In this document: one piece after another, positions 8,343 through 16,741 of the stretch
How positions within the stretch are numbered: position 1 is the stretch's first letter
How the letters are laid out: the number at the start of each line of letters is the position of its first letter
Origin: Saccharothrix sp. ALI-22-I
Lineage (GTDB): Bacteria > Actinomycetota > Actinomycetes > Mycobacteriales > Pseudonocardiaceae
DNA length: 64,000 bases
Assembly: GCF_001984175.1 (NCBI RefSeq)
Contig: NZ_MTQP01000042.1
Location: 1-64,000 of the forward strand
Reading direction: 5' to 3'
Made by a program: the position numbers and the translations under genes
The notes under the pieces: generated by a model
What the model saw: the letters and a program-made list of their open reading frames with translations, nothing else
The model's database searches: none
What the model was told of the DNA's origin: nothing

Positions 8343-9050
8343 TCAATTCCAGGCCACGTCGGCGAAGAGGTTCTCGCTCGCCGCCTTCATCACCGCTCGT
8401 CCGACCGCGGTGCTTCCGGTGAAGACGAGGTGGTCGAAGGGCAAGGAGGAGAACGCGGAACCGTCGCCGCTGACGATCGTGACCTGCTCTTGCGGGAAGA
8501 TCTCGCTCAGCTTGCGGAGCTGCGCGCCGTTGGCCCGCATGAAGAAGAAGGAGTAGCGCACCCCGAGCTTTTCGCCTTCCTGCGGACCTTGCTGCTCAAC
8601 ATCGCCATGACCGGCCGCAGGATCGGCTTGCCCATCTGCTGGGCGAACGCGGCGTCGGGCGGGCCGACTACGCTGATGGCCAGGCCGCCGGGGCTTGAGG
8701 ACGGTCAGCGACTTCTCGAGGTTGGTGCCGCCGAGGGAGTCGAGTACGAAGTCGTAGCCGGAGAGCACGTCGGCGAAGTCGGTCGTGGTGAAGTCGATGA
8801 CCTCGTCGGCGCCGAGTCCGCATCTTTGGTGTGCGCCGTCGTTGCGACGTAGGCACCCAGGTGCTTGGCGAGCTGGACCACCGTCGAGCCCAGGCCGCCG
8901 GCAGCGGCGTGGACGAGCACTTTCTGGCCGGGCTTGGCCTTCGCCATGTCGACGAGCGTCTGCCACGCGGCGGGGGCGACCAGAGGAAGCACGTACAGGA
9001 AAGCGCTTGCCTCGGGCTAGAGGCCGACCTTGATCGTGTCAATCCGTGGC
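8343..9050 (-). pseudogene. Chimeric remnant: zinc-type alcohol dehydrogenase joined to aldehyde dehydrogenase
   Basis: Read leftwards, 9050 to about 8510 carries parts of a medium-chain quinone oxidoreductase/alcohol dehydrogenase: KPGQKVLVHAAAGGLGSTVV, then in a shifted frame GADEVIDFTTTDFADVLSGY, then GVRYSFFFMRANGAQLR. From about 8510 to 8360 the same frame becomes part of an aldehyde dehydrogenase of the coniferyl type (SSLPFDHLVFTGSTAVGRAV). Neither enzyme has its catalytic core intact and several frameshifts are present. The join of two unrelated families inside one frame suggests deletion-recombination between decayed genes. Confidence 0.65.
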
Positions 9051-9057
9051 GACTCAT

Positions 9058-9186
9058 TCACAAGCAGCCTCGGAGGTCGGTGGGCAGGTTCCCCTTGACG
9101 GGTAGTTCGTCAGCGGACGTCGGCCGGCCGATCGCGGTGGACGCGAGTGATGTGACCGGTGTGGGTTCCCTGGTCCTGGTCGACAC
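9058..9186 (-). pseudogene. Possible carotenoid oxygenase N-terminal fragment
   Basis: A GTG at 9186 with a GGAGG ribosome-binding site opens a 42-codon frame that ends in DELPVKGNLPTDLRG before a stop. This resembles the conserved N-terminus of carotenoid cleavage oxygenases (Leu-Pro-Val-x-Gly-x-Ile-Pro-x-x-Leu-x-Gly). The rest of the ~450-residue enzyme is missing and alcohol dehydrogenase sequence follows. The match is short, so confidence is modest. It is divergent from the TetR-type gene, as in regulator/target pairs. Confidence 0.4.
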
Positions 9187-9223
9187 GATGGTGCCTCCGG
9201 CCGGTGCTGAACCGCGAAAGCAC

Positions 9224-9255
9224 AACGGTATTATGGATAATGTAACGGTGTTATG
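9224..9255. promoter_or_regulatory. Direct repeats between TetR gene and divergent fragment
   Basis: Two copies of AACGGTRTTATG (9224-9235 and 9244-9255), spaced 20 bases start to start, lie in an A/T-rich patch just upstream of the TetR-type start. Two helical turns of spacing and the divergent arrangement fit an operator/promoter region bound by the TetR product. No binding data; inferred from position and repetition. Confidence 0.45.
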
Positions 9256-9268
9256 TAACCTTGTCGAG

Positions 9269-10002
9269 GTGAGCCCACGCCGTTCGGATCCGAGAGCACG
9301 CACCGCACTCATCGACATCGCCGCTCGACTGTTGGCCGCTGAAGGGCCACAAGCGCTGTCGACGAGGCGGATCGCCGCCGACGCCGGGAGTTCGACGATG
9401 GCGGTCTACACCCACACTTCGGCGGGATGTCCGGACTCGTGCGGGAGATGGTGCACGAGGGCTTCTTCCGGCTCCAGCGCTACCTGACCGCGGTCCGGGA
9501 GACCACCGACCCGGTGTCGGACATGGCGCTGCTCGGTCGGGCGTACCGGATCAACGCGCTGGAGAACTCCCACCTGTACGGGGTGATGTTCGGCGGCGCG
9601 TCGCTCGCGGGGTTCTCCATCACGGAGGACGGCCGCCAACACGGTCGGTACACGCTGTCGAACGTCGTCGCCTGCGCGGCCAGGTGCGTCGACGCCGGCC
9701 GGTTCGGCACCGCCGACGCCGAACTGGTCGCCCACCAGATGTGGATCGCCACGCACGGTCTGGTCACGCTCGAACTCGGCGACTACTTCACCGCGGCCCA
9801 TGACGGCCCGCGCCTGTTCGAGTCGCAGCTCGTCGCGCTGATGGTCGGCGCGGGCGACGCGCCGGACGCGGCGGCGAGATCCGTGCGGTCGTCGGGACAG
9901 CGCGTCGAGAGGGAGCTCGGCGGCCTGGCCGGCGGCGAAGCCCCCGGTGCCCCGACGGAGACCAGTCCGGGAGCGTCGGCGGGGAGAACGGTTCCCATCT
10001 GA
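9269..10002 (+). pseudogene. TetR-family regulator with a frameshift
   Basis: From GTG 9269 the first frame gives a TetR DNA-binding domain (ALIDIAARLLAAEGPQALST, RRIAADAGSSTMAVYTH). At about 9416 an apparent extra dinucleotide AC moves the reading to the frame from 9427, which continues without gap as FGGMSGLVREMVHEGFFRL and a long C-terminal domain of the WHG type to 10002. The protein would be ~240 residues if the two bases were removed, normal for the family. Every other part looks intact, so this is either a recent inactivation or a sequencing error. Confidence 0.7.
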
Positions 10003-10017
10003 ACGCGGGCAGCTCGC

Positions 10018-10239
10018 TCACGCCCACGCCATCCGAGGGGCGAACCCGTGAACCGCGAGGTTCCGCCCAGCCGGGCCGCGACCTCCGCCCGGATGTGCGC
10101 CAGTTGCGCGACCAGGTCTCGAACCGACCAACTCAGGACACGCGGGCGCCATCCTGGCCGCCACGTCGCTCTCGTGGTCCGCCGGCAGTTCGCCGATGGT
10201 GAGCCGGACGTGGCGGTACAGGTCGTGACCGGGGCTCAT
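10018..10239 (-). pseudogene. Fragment of a maleylpyruvate isomerase-type (TIGR03083/DinB-like) protein
   Basis: Reverse strand from ATG 10239 reads DLYRHVRLTIGELPADHESD and then, after a shift near 10140, WSVRDLVAQLAHIRAEVAARL. Together these match the N-terminal helix pair of mycothiol-dependent maleylpyruvate isomerase-like proteins (usual motif PGWSVRDVVAHL). The C-terminal two thirds is missing. I considered an acyl-CoA carboxylase epsilon subunit because of the position after accD, but the sequence does not fit. Confidence 0.5.
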
Positions 10240-10258
10240 GGCATCGGCCCCCGGTCGG

Positions 10259-11935
10259 CTACAGCGGTACGTTGCCGTGCTTGCGCGAGGGCGACGCCCG
10301 CCGCTTCGTTGCCATCATCCGCAGCCCGCGGGCGACGGCGGCCCTGGTCTGGACGGGGTCGATCACGTCGTCGACCAGTCCGCGTTCCGCGGCGTAGCGA
10401 GGGTGCATGAGTTGTTCGGTGTACTCGGCGATGAGTTCGGCCCGCAGTGCGGCCGGGGCCGCCGCGGCGGCCAGTTCCCTGCGGAACAGGACGTTCACCG
10501 CGCCCTCCGCACCCATGACCGCGATCTCGTTGGTGGGCCAGGCCAGGGAGAGGTCGGTCCCGATGGAACGCGAGTCCATCACGATGTAGGCGCCGCCGTA
10601 GGCCTTGCGGATGATCACCTGGATGCGCGGCACAGTCGCCTCGCAGTACGCGTAGAGCAGTTTCGCCCCGTGTCGAATCGCGCCGCCGTGCTCCTGCTCG
10701 CTGCCCGGCAGGAACCCGGGAACGTCGACCAGGGTCACGAGCGGAATGCTGAACGCGTCGCAGAACCGCACGAAGCGGGCGGCCTTCTGCGCCGCCGCGG
10801 AGTCCAGCACGCCCGCGAAAGCCATCGGCTGGTTGCCGACCACGCCGACCACCTGGCCGTCGATCCTGGCAAGCGCGCAGATGATGTTGCGCGCCCAGTT
10901 CTCGTGCACTTCGAGGAATTCCTCGTCGTCGACGAGCTCGCCGACGACCGCGCGCATGTCGTAGGGCTTGTTCGGCTCGGTGGGTACGATCTCGGCCAGC
11001 TTGGGCCGCACGTCGGTCGTCGCGCCAACGGGCTCGCTCCCCGGCGGTCCGTCCAGGTTGTTGCTCGGCAGCAAGGAGACGAGGAAGCGCACGTCCTCCA
11101 AGCAGGACTCCTCGTCGTCGCGGACGAACGTCGCCACCCCCGAACGGCTGCCGTGGACCTCGGCGCCACCGAGCTCGTCGTGCGTCACCCTCTCGCCGTT
11201 GACCGCTTCGACCACGTCCGGACCGGTCAGGTACATCTTGGCCGTGTCGCGCACCATGAACGTGAAATCGGTGAGCGCGGGGGAGTACGCCGCCCCGCCC
11301 GCGCACGGGCCGATCACGACGCTGATCTGCGGCACGACCCCCGACGCCTCGACGTTGCGCCGGAAGATCCCCCCGTAGCCGTCGAGCGCCATGACGCCCT
11401 CCTGGATCCGAGCGCCGCCGCTGTCGTTGAGCCCGATGATCGGGCACCCCGTCGCGATCGCCATGTCCATCACCTTGTGGATCTTCGACGCGTGCGCCGT
11501 GCCGAGGGAGCCGCCGAAGACCGAGAAGTCCTGCGAGTAGACGAAGACCCGACGGCCGTGGATCGTGCCGGAGCCCGCCACGACGCCGTCGGAGTACGGC
11601 CGGTTCTCCGAGATCTTCATGCCCCTGGCCTGGTGCTGCCGGTACAGGTCGATCTCGACGAAGGAGTCCTCGTCCAGCAGCATGTCCAGCCGCTCGCGCG
11701 CGGTGTTCTTGCCGAGCGCGTGCTGCCGTTCGACCCCGGCGGGGTCTCCGGCGAGCACGCGCTCCCGCAACTCGCCCAGCCGTTCCCGAACCGACGCCAT
11801 CGTCTGCGGGACGGACCTCTTCGGCGCCGCAGGGGGGTGAGGGCGTCGCGGCACCGGCTCGGGCACGAAGTCGAGCGACTCCCCGTCGTTCGAGGTGTTC
11901 GGCCGCCAGGTCCTGACATCCGACAGGTCAGTCAT
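10259..11935 (-). CDS. Acyl-CoA carboxylase carboxyltransferase (beta) subunit
   Basis: 558 residues, the usual length for actinobacterial propionyl/acetyl-CoA carboxylase beta subunits, with N- and C-terminal crotonase-fold halves. Motifs include HALGKNTARERLDMLLD, the acyl-CoA/biotin pocket GGARIQEGV and GPCAGGAAYSPAL, and the C-terminal AYGGAYIVMDSRSIG and MGAEGAVNVLF. It transfers CO2 from carboxybiotin to acetyl- or propionyl-CoA to make malonyl- or methylmalonyl-CoA. The biotin-carrying alpha subunit is not in this window. It starts inside the 3' end of a decayed epimerase gene (8-base overlap), so it was probably second in a two-gene unit. Confidence 0.88.
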   Translation of the reverse strand: MTDLSDVRTWRPNTSNDGESLDFVPEPVPRRPHPPAAPKRSVPQTMASVRERLGELRERVLAGDPAGVERQHALGKNTARERLDMLLDEDSFVEIDLYRQHQARGMKISENRPYSDGVVAGSGTIHGRRVFVYSQDFSVFGGSLGTAHASKIHKVMDMAIATGCPIIGLNDSGGARIQEGVMALDGYGGIFRRNVEASGVVPQISVVIGPCAGGAAYSPALTDFTFMVRDTAKMYLTGPDVVEAVNGERVTHDELGGAEVHGSRSGVATFVRDDEESCLEDVRFLVSLLPSNNLDGPPGSEPVGATTDVRPKLAEIVPTEPNKPYDMRAVVGELVDDEEFLEVHENWARNIICALARIDGQVVGVVGNQPMAFAGVLDSAAAQKAARFVRFCDAFSIPLVTLVDVPGFLPGSEQEHGGAIRHGAKLLYAYCEATVPRIQVIIRKAYGGAYIVMDSRSIGTDLSLAWPTNEIAVMGAEGAVNVLFRRELAAAAAPAALRAELIAEYTEQLMHPRYAAERGLVDDVIDPVQTRAAVARGLRMMATKRRASPSRKHGNVPL

Positions 11936-12449
11936 CCGAGTCTCCCAGGAGGTGCGCGTCGCCGAGGGAACCCGCTTGCCGCCTCGTCAGCCGCCCTGCG
12001 CGGTGTAGCCGGCGCATGGTGTCGGACATGGTCTCGGCCATCGGGCGAGGGAGGGGACCGAGCCGGCCCGTGTGCTCCGCAACGCGGGTGTCGCAGACGC
12101 AGGTGCAGGTCGCGCCGTACTCGGCCGGGATGTGCCACGGCCACACCCGCTGGGCCGGCAAGGCGAGCGCGCCGACCGGCGGCATCGCCGTGGCGGACAG
12201 CAGGACTGCGGGCAGCCGACGTCCGGTCACCGCCCGGAGCGTCCGGAGGTACCCGAAGGGCGCCACGTGGTGACCCGCCGCGGACCGGTGTCGTCTCCCG
12301 GCGTCGAGGTCCACACCCGGTGGTCGCAGGACTACGTCCACGGCCGACGTGTTCCTGGCGAGGCCGCGGACCCGGTGTCCCGCGGCCGAGAAAGCCGCGA
12401 TGGAGCGGGAACCGACGAATCCGGTTCCACCGGTCACGCTCACCAGCAT
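11928..12449 (-). pseudogene. NAD-dependent epimerase/SDR with large internal deletion
   Basis: The frame is open for 173 codons but encodes only the two ends of an extended SDR. The first 40 residues have the Rossmann motif VTGGTGFVGS. After about 25 non-matching residues come the C-terminal blocks (YLRTLRAVTGRRLPAVLL, RVWPWHIPAEYGATCTC, LAETMSDTMRRLHRAGRLT-like). Relative to the ~330-residue family, some 150-170 central residues including the catalytic Tyr-x-x-x-Lys are gone. The stop overlaps the accD start by 8 bases, so translation of this remnant may still feed accD. Confidence 0.6.
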
Positions 12450-12725
12450 CCGACCACATCCCCGATCGCGTCGACCTCCTCCGCGGACGTCGGTTCCGGT
12501 CCAGCCTGAACCGACCCCTTCCCGGTGTCTTCTCCGAGAACGCCGTGTCCGCGACCAGCGGTTCCACGCCGTGGAACGGTCGTGATCGAAGCGCACGCCC
12601 GGAGAAGTACCGCGTGATCCCCTCGCGCATCCTGTGAAGGACGCGTGGTCGATCTCCTGCCGCAGGTGGGCCGGATCGTTGGCGTACAAGAGGTCCGGAA
12701 CCGTCAGGCAAGCGAAGGGATCGCC

Positions 12726-13712
12726 ATGCGCAAGGGGAGTACCACGAGTGCCTTGGGCACGTCCGGCGGGTCGGCGACGCCTCTGGCCACGTCCGCGTTC
12801 GTCAACGGCCACTTTCCCCGGCGCCGCGGACTGATCGTCGCGCTGAGCGCCCTCGCCGGCTTCCTGCTCACGGTGGTGTGGTCCGCCGAGTTCGTCGACC
12901 AGACGATCGGCGACAACGTCGCCAACACCCTGCTCGGGCACGACGCGAAGGAGACTCCGATCGTCGGCGCCTGGGCAGGCATCGTCTTCGCGTTCGTCTC
13001 GGGCGTCGCCGGGACGTTCACCGCCTGCAACATCGCCGCTTTCGGTTCCGTGGCGCCGATGTTGGGGGAGTCGGCGACTGGCGCCGACCGGGTCAAGCGC
13101 GTGCTGAAGCCGTTGTTGTGGCTCTCGGTCGGCATGCTCGCGGTGTCGGTGGTCTACGGCGCACTGGTGGGTCTGGTCGGGACCGGGATGCCGCAGTTCT
13201 CCACCGCGCCGAACGCGCCCGGGCAACTGTCTGCGCGAAGCGTGCAGTCGATGGTCGTGTTCGGGGTGATCGGACTGGCCATGTGCTACATCGGCCTGGC
13301 CGCCCTGGGACTCGTCCGCGATCCGTTCGCCCGTGTCGCCCGCCGGTTCCCCAACGCTCCGATGGTGGTCATGGGCGTGCTGATCGGGGCGTTCCTCATC
13401 GGACGCCCGTTCGCCCTGTTCCGGCAGATGTTCCGGGACGCAGCGGAGAGCGGGAACCCGTTGTACGGGGCCGTGGCGTTCAGCCTGCAGTCGATCGGCA
13501 ACATCGTGATCCTCGCGGTGCTGTTCGCGGTCATGGCGCTGTTCCTCGGCGGTCGGCTGCAGCGCTGGTTGACCGAGAAGCCCTCGCGCACGGCCGCGCT
13601 GACCGCCGTCGCGCTGATCACCGTGGGCGTCTTCACCTTCCTGTACTGGGACGTGCGGCTGCTCGCCCGCCGTGACCTGATCCCGTGGTACCCCATCGCG
13701 CCTTGGGTGTGA
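12726..13712 (+). CDS. Polytopic membrane protein, CcdA/DsbD-like
   Basis: 328 residues from the ATG at 12726, chosen because GAAGGGA lies just upstream; longer frames add a non-hydrophobic leader. About seven transmembrane helices are visible, including a first helix with VVWSAEFVDQ, a Gly/Cys-containing segment GTFTACNIAAFGSVAP and a terminal helix before IPWYPIAPWV. The Cys-Asn motif in helix 2 and overall pattern recall the cytochrome c biogenesis/DsbD transmembrane family, which passes reductant across the membrane. A second conserved Cys lies in MCYIGLAALG. No partner thioredoxin is nearby, so substrate and direction are unknown. Confidence 0.6.
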   Translation: MRKGSTTSALGTSGGSATPLATSAFVNGHFPRRRGLIVALSALAGFLLTVVWSAEFVDQTIGDNVANTLLGHDAKETPIVGAWAGIVFAFVSGVAGTFTACNIAAFGSVAPMLGESATGADRVKRVLKPLLWLSVGMLAVSVVYGALVGLVGTGMPQFSTAPNAPGQLSARSVQSMVVFGVIGLAMCYIGLAALGLVRDPFARVARRFPNAPMVVMGVLIGAFLIGRPFALFRQMFRDAAESGNPLYGAVAFSLQSIGNIVILAVLFAVMALFLGGRLQRWLTEKPSRTAALTAVALITVGVFTFLYWDVRLLARRDLIPWYPIAPWV

Positions 13713-14313
13713 TCAGAAGCGAACCGGTCTTGCGTGCAGGTGATCTCAGCCAGGCGCCCTAACGAACCACCCAATCGAGTTATGAGACATCGCTTAGCTT
13801 CAATACCGGTGACTTAGGGTCGTTTGTGGTGCTTGTTGGCGGAGACGGCGCGGCAGGGCGGTGCGATCCGGACTGCTTCGCCGGGGTCGCGGGTGGGTTG
13901 CGGCCATGGTCGGTGCCCGGTGCGTTTGAGGAGACACCCGGCCTGGAGCACCTGCTCGCGCACGCGGTTCGTCGCGCGGACCGGAAGTCGTTGGTCGAGA
14001 CTGGGGTCATGAGCGAACAGCCTGAGAACCCGCCGGAACCCCCGCCGCCGGAGCACGGGCACGTGCGCACTCAGGGCGAGACCGACGTCGACGACGCCGT
14101 CGGGGCGTCCGACGACCCGGACTGACGACGTCGTGTGACCTGTAGTGCGGCTGAGAACCCCGGCGATGCCCTGAACGGGTTGGTTCGCCTATCGCGTTCG
14201 GGTGAACGTGTGGTCGGGGTGCTGGGCGTGGCCAGAAATCTCCACCGAACAGCGCTTGTGGCGGCCACGGTGCTCGCCCGTGTTTCCCACACATTGGCCG
14301 CGGACCTGCCCGG
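13713..14313. other. 600-base stretch with no firm gene
   Basis: Contains only short overlapping frames on both strands. One small frame (14009-14125) is listed separately. I see no tRNA, hairpin terminator or recognisable protein remnant. Confidence 0.5.
14009..14125 (+). CDS. Possible 38-residue acidic protein
   Basis: ATG 14009 opens a 38-codon frame beginning MSEQPENPPEPPPPEHG and ending in an Asp-rich tail. It is Pro/Glu/Asp-rich and probably unstructured. A weak GGGGTC precedes the start. There is no recognised family and it may not be expressed. Confidence 0.25.
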   Translation: MSEQPENPPEPPPPEHGHVRTQGETDVDDAVGASDDPD

Positions 14314-15219
14314 TCACCGTTGTCGGTGATCTTCGCGGTGGCCGACGGTGGTGCGCGGAGTCAGGCGGCCCTTCTCCGGTTCCCGGGTGATGGCACCGGC
14401 CGAGGCTGCTGAGGTCAGGGCACCGATGGCGTCGGCTGGGCGGTAGATCGTCTCGAACAGCGCGTGTTGCTGCAGGTCGGCGACGGTACAGCTGCCCCGC
14501 CGTGCCAGCTCCGCCAGCAGCGCCCGGCGCAACGGCCCGAGGTGCGGGGTGAGCGAGATGTCGACCAGCGTGCGTTCGGCATCTCGCGGATCGCGGTAGC
14601 GGATCCCCGCGAACTCGTCGGCCGCCCACAGTTCGTCCTTGAAGGTCGCGAGGTGCCTGGTGTCCCCGGTGGCGAACACCAGCAGCTGTGCCCGGCCGTC
14701 GTCGGCGACCAATTCGACGGTGACCACGTACGCGAGCCCCACCGCGCCCAGTCGGCTGCGGTGATCCGTCGCCTGTTCCGCCGCAGGCACCGTGAGCAGC
14801 ACCTCGTGCGCCTTGCCCCGGGCCAGTGAGGCGACCAGCCGCCACACGTCCGGCTCGGTGAGCGCGCTGTCCTCCACGACGTCCAGGTGTGCCAGCATCG
14901 GCCCGGCCACCGCGAGGTTCTCGGGATCTGCGACCGATCGCACCGACAGGCCGGCCGGCGGCTCACCCAACTCGCGCAACACCGCCGGATCGACGGCCGC
15001 GCCGACGATCACCACGTCCAGGTGATGTCTGTCCAGCCGGTCGGCGAACTCACCGAAGACCCGAAAGGCGTCCACCACGAAGTCGGGGTCGCCGGACTCG
15101 ACGTACGTGGCACCGCGATGCGACCGCAGCGCGGCCGGAGTCCACACATCGAGATACCGCACCAGCACCTCGCGCTTCACCGCGAGGTGCGGATCACGGC
15201 GCCCGGCGTGCTCGGACAT
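14314..15219 (-). CDS. Three-Cys-motif partner (TcmP)-like protein without the Cys motif
   Basis: 301 residues from ATG 15219. The N-terminus (AVKREVLVRYLDVWTPAALR) matches the TcmP opening pattern of basic-x-x-(I/L)-x-x-x-Tyr-Leu-x-x-Trp. The C-terminal half contains QLLVFATGDTRHLATFKDEL and the following Trp-acidic segment, like the TcmP end. In typical TcmP proteins the early segment reads YVDGFAGPGxY; here it is replaced by YVESGDPDFVVDAF, so the methyltransferase-like glycine loop is lost. TcmP proteins pair with a radical-SAM-like three-Cys protein, and none is seen nearby. Divergent from the PadR gene. Function unknown. Confidence 0.5.
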   Translation of the reverse strand: MSEHAGRRDPHLAVKREVLVRYLDVWTPAALRSHRGATYVESGDPDFVVDAFRVFGEFADRLDRHHLDVVIVGAAVDPAVLRELGEPPAGLSVRSVADPENLAVAGPMLAHLDVVEDSALTEPDVWRLVASLARGKAHEVLLTVPAAEQATDHRSRLGAVGLAYVVTVELVADDGRAQLLVFATGDTRHLATFKDELWAADEFAGIRYRDPRDAERTLVDISLTPHLGPLRRALLAELARRGSCTVADLQQHALFETIYRPADAIGALTSAASAGAITREPEKGRLTPRTTVGHREDHRQR

Positions 15220-15385
15220 GCCTCCGGTTGTACCGCGACCACCCACCGCACGCCAGACGGAGCCGGTGGATCCCGGCATCACCGGGATTCGCAAGAACTC
15301 CTCGCCGGGCTGCACGTCGACGGTGTCCGACCACCACGGGCGGCGGCCTGCTCCGTCGAAACGAGTGGCTTGCCGACCGGTCATA

Positions 15386-15411
15386 TCTCTGATAGATATA
15401 TCTCTCAGAGA
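15386..15411. promoter_or_regulatory. Inverted repeat in PadR gene leader, probable autoregulatory operator
   Basis: TCTCTGA (15386-15392) and TCAGAGA (15405-15411) form a 7-base inverted repeat around an A/T-rich core that itself contains the palindrome AGATATATCT (15394-15403). It lies 10-35 bases upstream of the PadR start and overlaps the AGGAG ribosome-binding site. PadR proteins typically repress their own operon from such sites; binding is inferred. Confidence 0.55.
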
Positions 15412-15420
15412 GGAGTGGGG

Positions 15421-15987
15421 ATGGCGAGAGCGAGTCAGACCGAGGTCGCGGTGCTGGGTGGGTTGAGCGTCCAGCCGATGACGGGCTACGCGCTGCGCGA
15501 AGCGATCCGGGACGTGTTGGGGCATTTCTGGAGCGAGAGCTACGGTCAGATCTATCCCACCCTGGCCAACCTCGAACGGCAGGGGTTTGTGCACCGGCAG
15601 GGCGCGGCCCGGGCCGGTGCGTCCACGTTCGCGATCACGCCATCGGGGACCCTGCGCCTGGAAGAGTTGCTGGCGCAGCCGATTCAGGCCACACCACCGC
15701 GCAACGGACTGCTGCTGCGACTGTACTTCGGCCGGCATCTCGGTCCCGCCGCGTGCCGGACGCTGGTCCAGGCGGCGTTGGCCGAAGCGCAGGACGCGCT
15801 GAAGCGGTACGCGGAGATCCGCGCGGAGATCGAGGGCCAGGACGGCGAGGACCGTGACTACTGGCTGCTCACCGTCTCCGCGGGAGAACATTCCGCCCGT
15901 GCCACACAGGCATGGGCTCACGACGCACTGTCCACTCTTGCCGAACTCGACGACCCGGCGAGAACACGACCAGGGAGAACCTCATGA
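15421..15987 (+). CDS. PadR-family transcriptional regulator
   Basis: 188 residues. The N-terminal winged helix (VLGGLSVQPMTGYALREAI, then YGQIYPTLANLERQGFV) is the PadR signature. The C-terminal helical domain (residues ~95-175) matches the PadR dimerisation extension. The start follows AGAGAGGAG at ideal spacing. The last codons overlap the start of a small membrane protein (ATGA), so regulator and membrane protein form one operon, as for PadR systems that control a membrane or efflux protein. The leader holds an inverted repeat likely to be its own operator. Confidence 0.85.
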   Translation: MARASQTEVAVLGGLSVQPMTGYALREAIRDVLGHFWSESYGQIYPTLANLERQGFVHRQGAARAGASTFAITPSGTLRLEELLAQPIQATPPRNGLLLRLYFGRHLGPAACRTLVQAALAEAQDALKRYAEIRAEIEGQDGEDRDYWLLTVSAGEHSARATQAWAHDALSTLAELDDPARTRPGRTS

Positions 15988-16403
15988 CGATGGCTTTCAC
16001 TCACCGGCTGAGACGGGCCGCTGCCGTTGCCGGCACAGGTTTCGTGGCGGTGTCTGCGTTTCAGGCACTGCTGGCTGCCGGAATCCCGTTGGGCCAAGCG
16101 GCATGGGGCGGCGCGGCGGCCGAGCTACCCGCCGCGCTGCGGATAGCCAGCGGGGTCGCCACCGTGTTCTGGCTGGTGGCCGCGGCGGTGGTGCTGCGGC
16201 GAGGCGGCTACCGCGTGCGGTGGGTGCCGGAGCGAGTCGCCAAGGTCGGCACGTGGGTGTTGGTCGGGCTGCTCACGGTAGGGATGCTGATGAACCTGGC
16301 TTCGCCAAGCCCGTGGGAACGTTACGGCTGGGCACCGGTGATCGCGGTACTGGCCGCGCTGTGCCTGGCCGTGGCACGCGGGCACCGCCGAGCCGCGCAC
16401 TGA
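15984..16403 (+). CDS. Small integral membrane protein
   Basis: 139 residues with four predicted transmembrane helices (approx. 12-33, 46-67, 84-105 and 113-131) separated by short Arg-rich loops. It starts in a 4-base overlap with the PadR stop codon, so it is co-translated and presumably the protein controlled by PadR. I recognise no catalytic motif. Similar small four-helix proteins of unknown function are common in actinomycetes. Confidence 0.65.
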   Translation: MTMAFTHRLRRAAAVAGTGFVAVSAFQALLAAGIPLGQAAWGGAAAELPAALRIASGVATVFWLVAAAVVLRRGGYRVRWVPERVAKVGTWVLVGLLTVGMLMNLASPSPWERYGWAPVIAVLAALCLAVARGHRRAAH

Positions 16404-16465
16404 CGTCCTCGTTCGCGGCGCTCTCGGGAGTGCTCGACTCAACCCGCTCCGAGCCCCCTCGTCAC

Positions 16466-16740
16466 ACCGTGATCATGCCCGATTTGCGGCAAATGCGGAT
16501 GTTCGGTGTGTCGACTGGCAGGATCGCGTCGAAGTGCCCCGCGGGTGCATGTTGAGCAGGCGGGCGATGGCGGTGATGGTGACCGGGGACGTGCCCAGCG
16601 CCCGGGTGAGGAGCAGCCGCACCGCGTCGGCGATCGTCCGGCCGGGATACGTCTCGACAAGCTCCTCTTTGCTGGGAAAGTGCGCGTAGAGGGTCCGTTT
16701 CGACACCTCGGCGGTGGTCGACAGCTGGTCTCGCGCCACT
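16466..16740 (-). pseudogene. Chimeric remnant of TetR and AraC-type regulators
   Basis: Read leftwards, 16740-16610 encodes the second half of a TetR helix-turn-helix (QLSTTAEVSKRTLYAHFPSK). The same frame then passes into GTSPVTITAIARLLNMHPRG, which is the helix-turn-helix of an OruR-like AraC regulator, before ending. Neither protein has its ligand or dimerisation domain. The join suggests deletion between two unrelated regulator genes. Confidence 0.5.
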
Positions 16741-16741
16741 G

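Noticed and set aside
10018-10239. Acyl-CoA carboxylase epsilon subunit downstream of accD
   Set aside because: The position fits, but the sequence in two frames matches a mycothiol maleylpyruvate isomerase-like N-terminus and lacks the Pro-Gly-x-Trp end of epsilon subunits.
10238-12637. 799-codon plus-strand frame opposite accD
   Set aside because: Typical antisense shadow of a high-GC gene (His/Arg/Val-rich), with no motifs and no ribosome-binding site.
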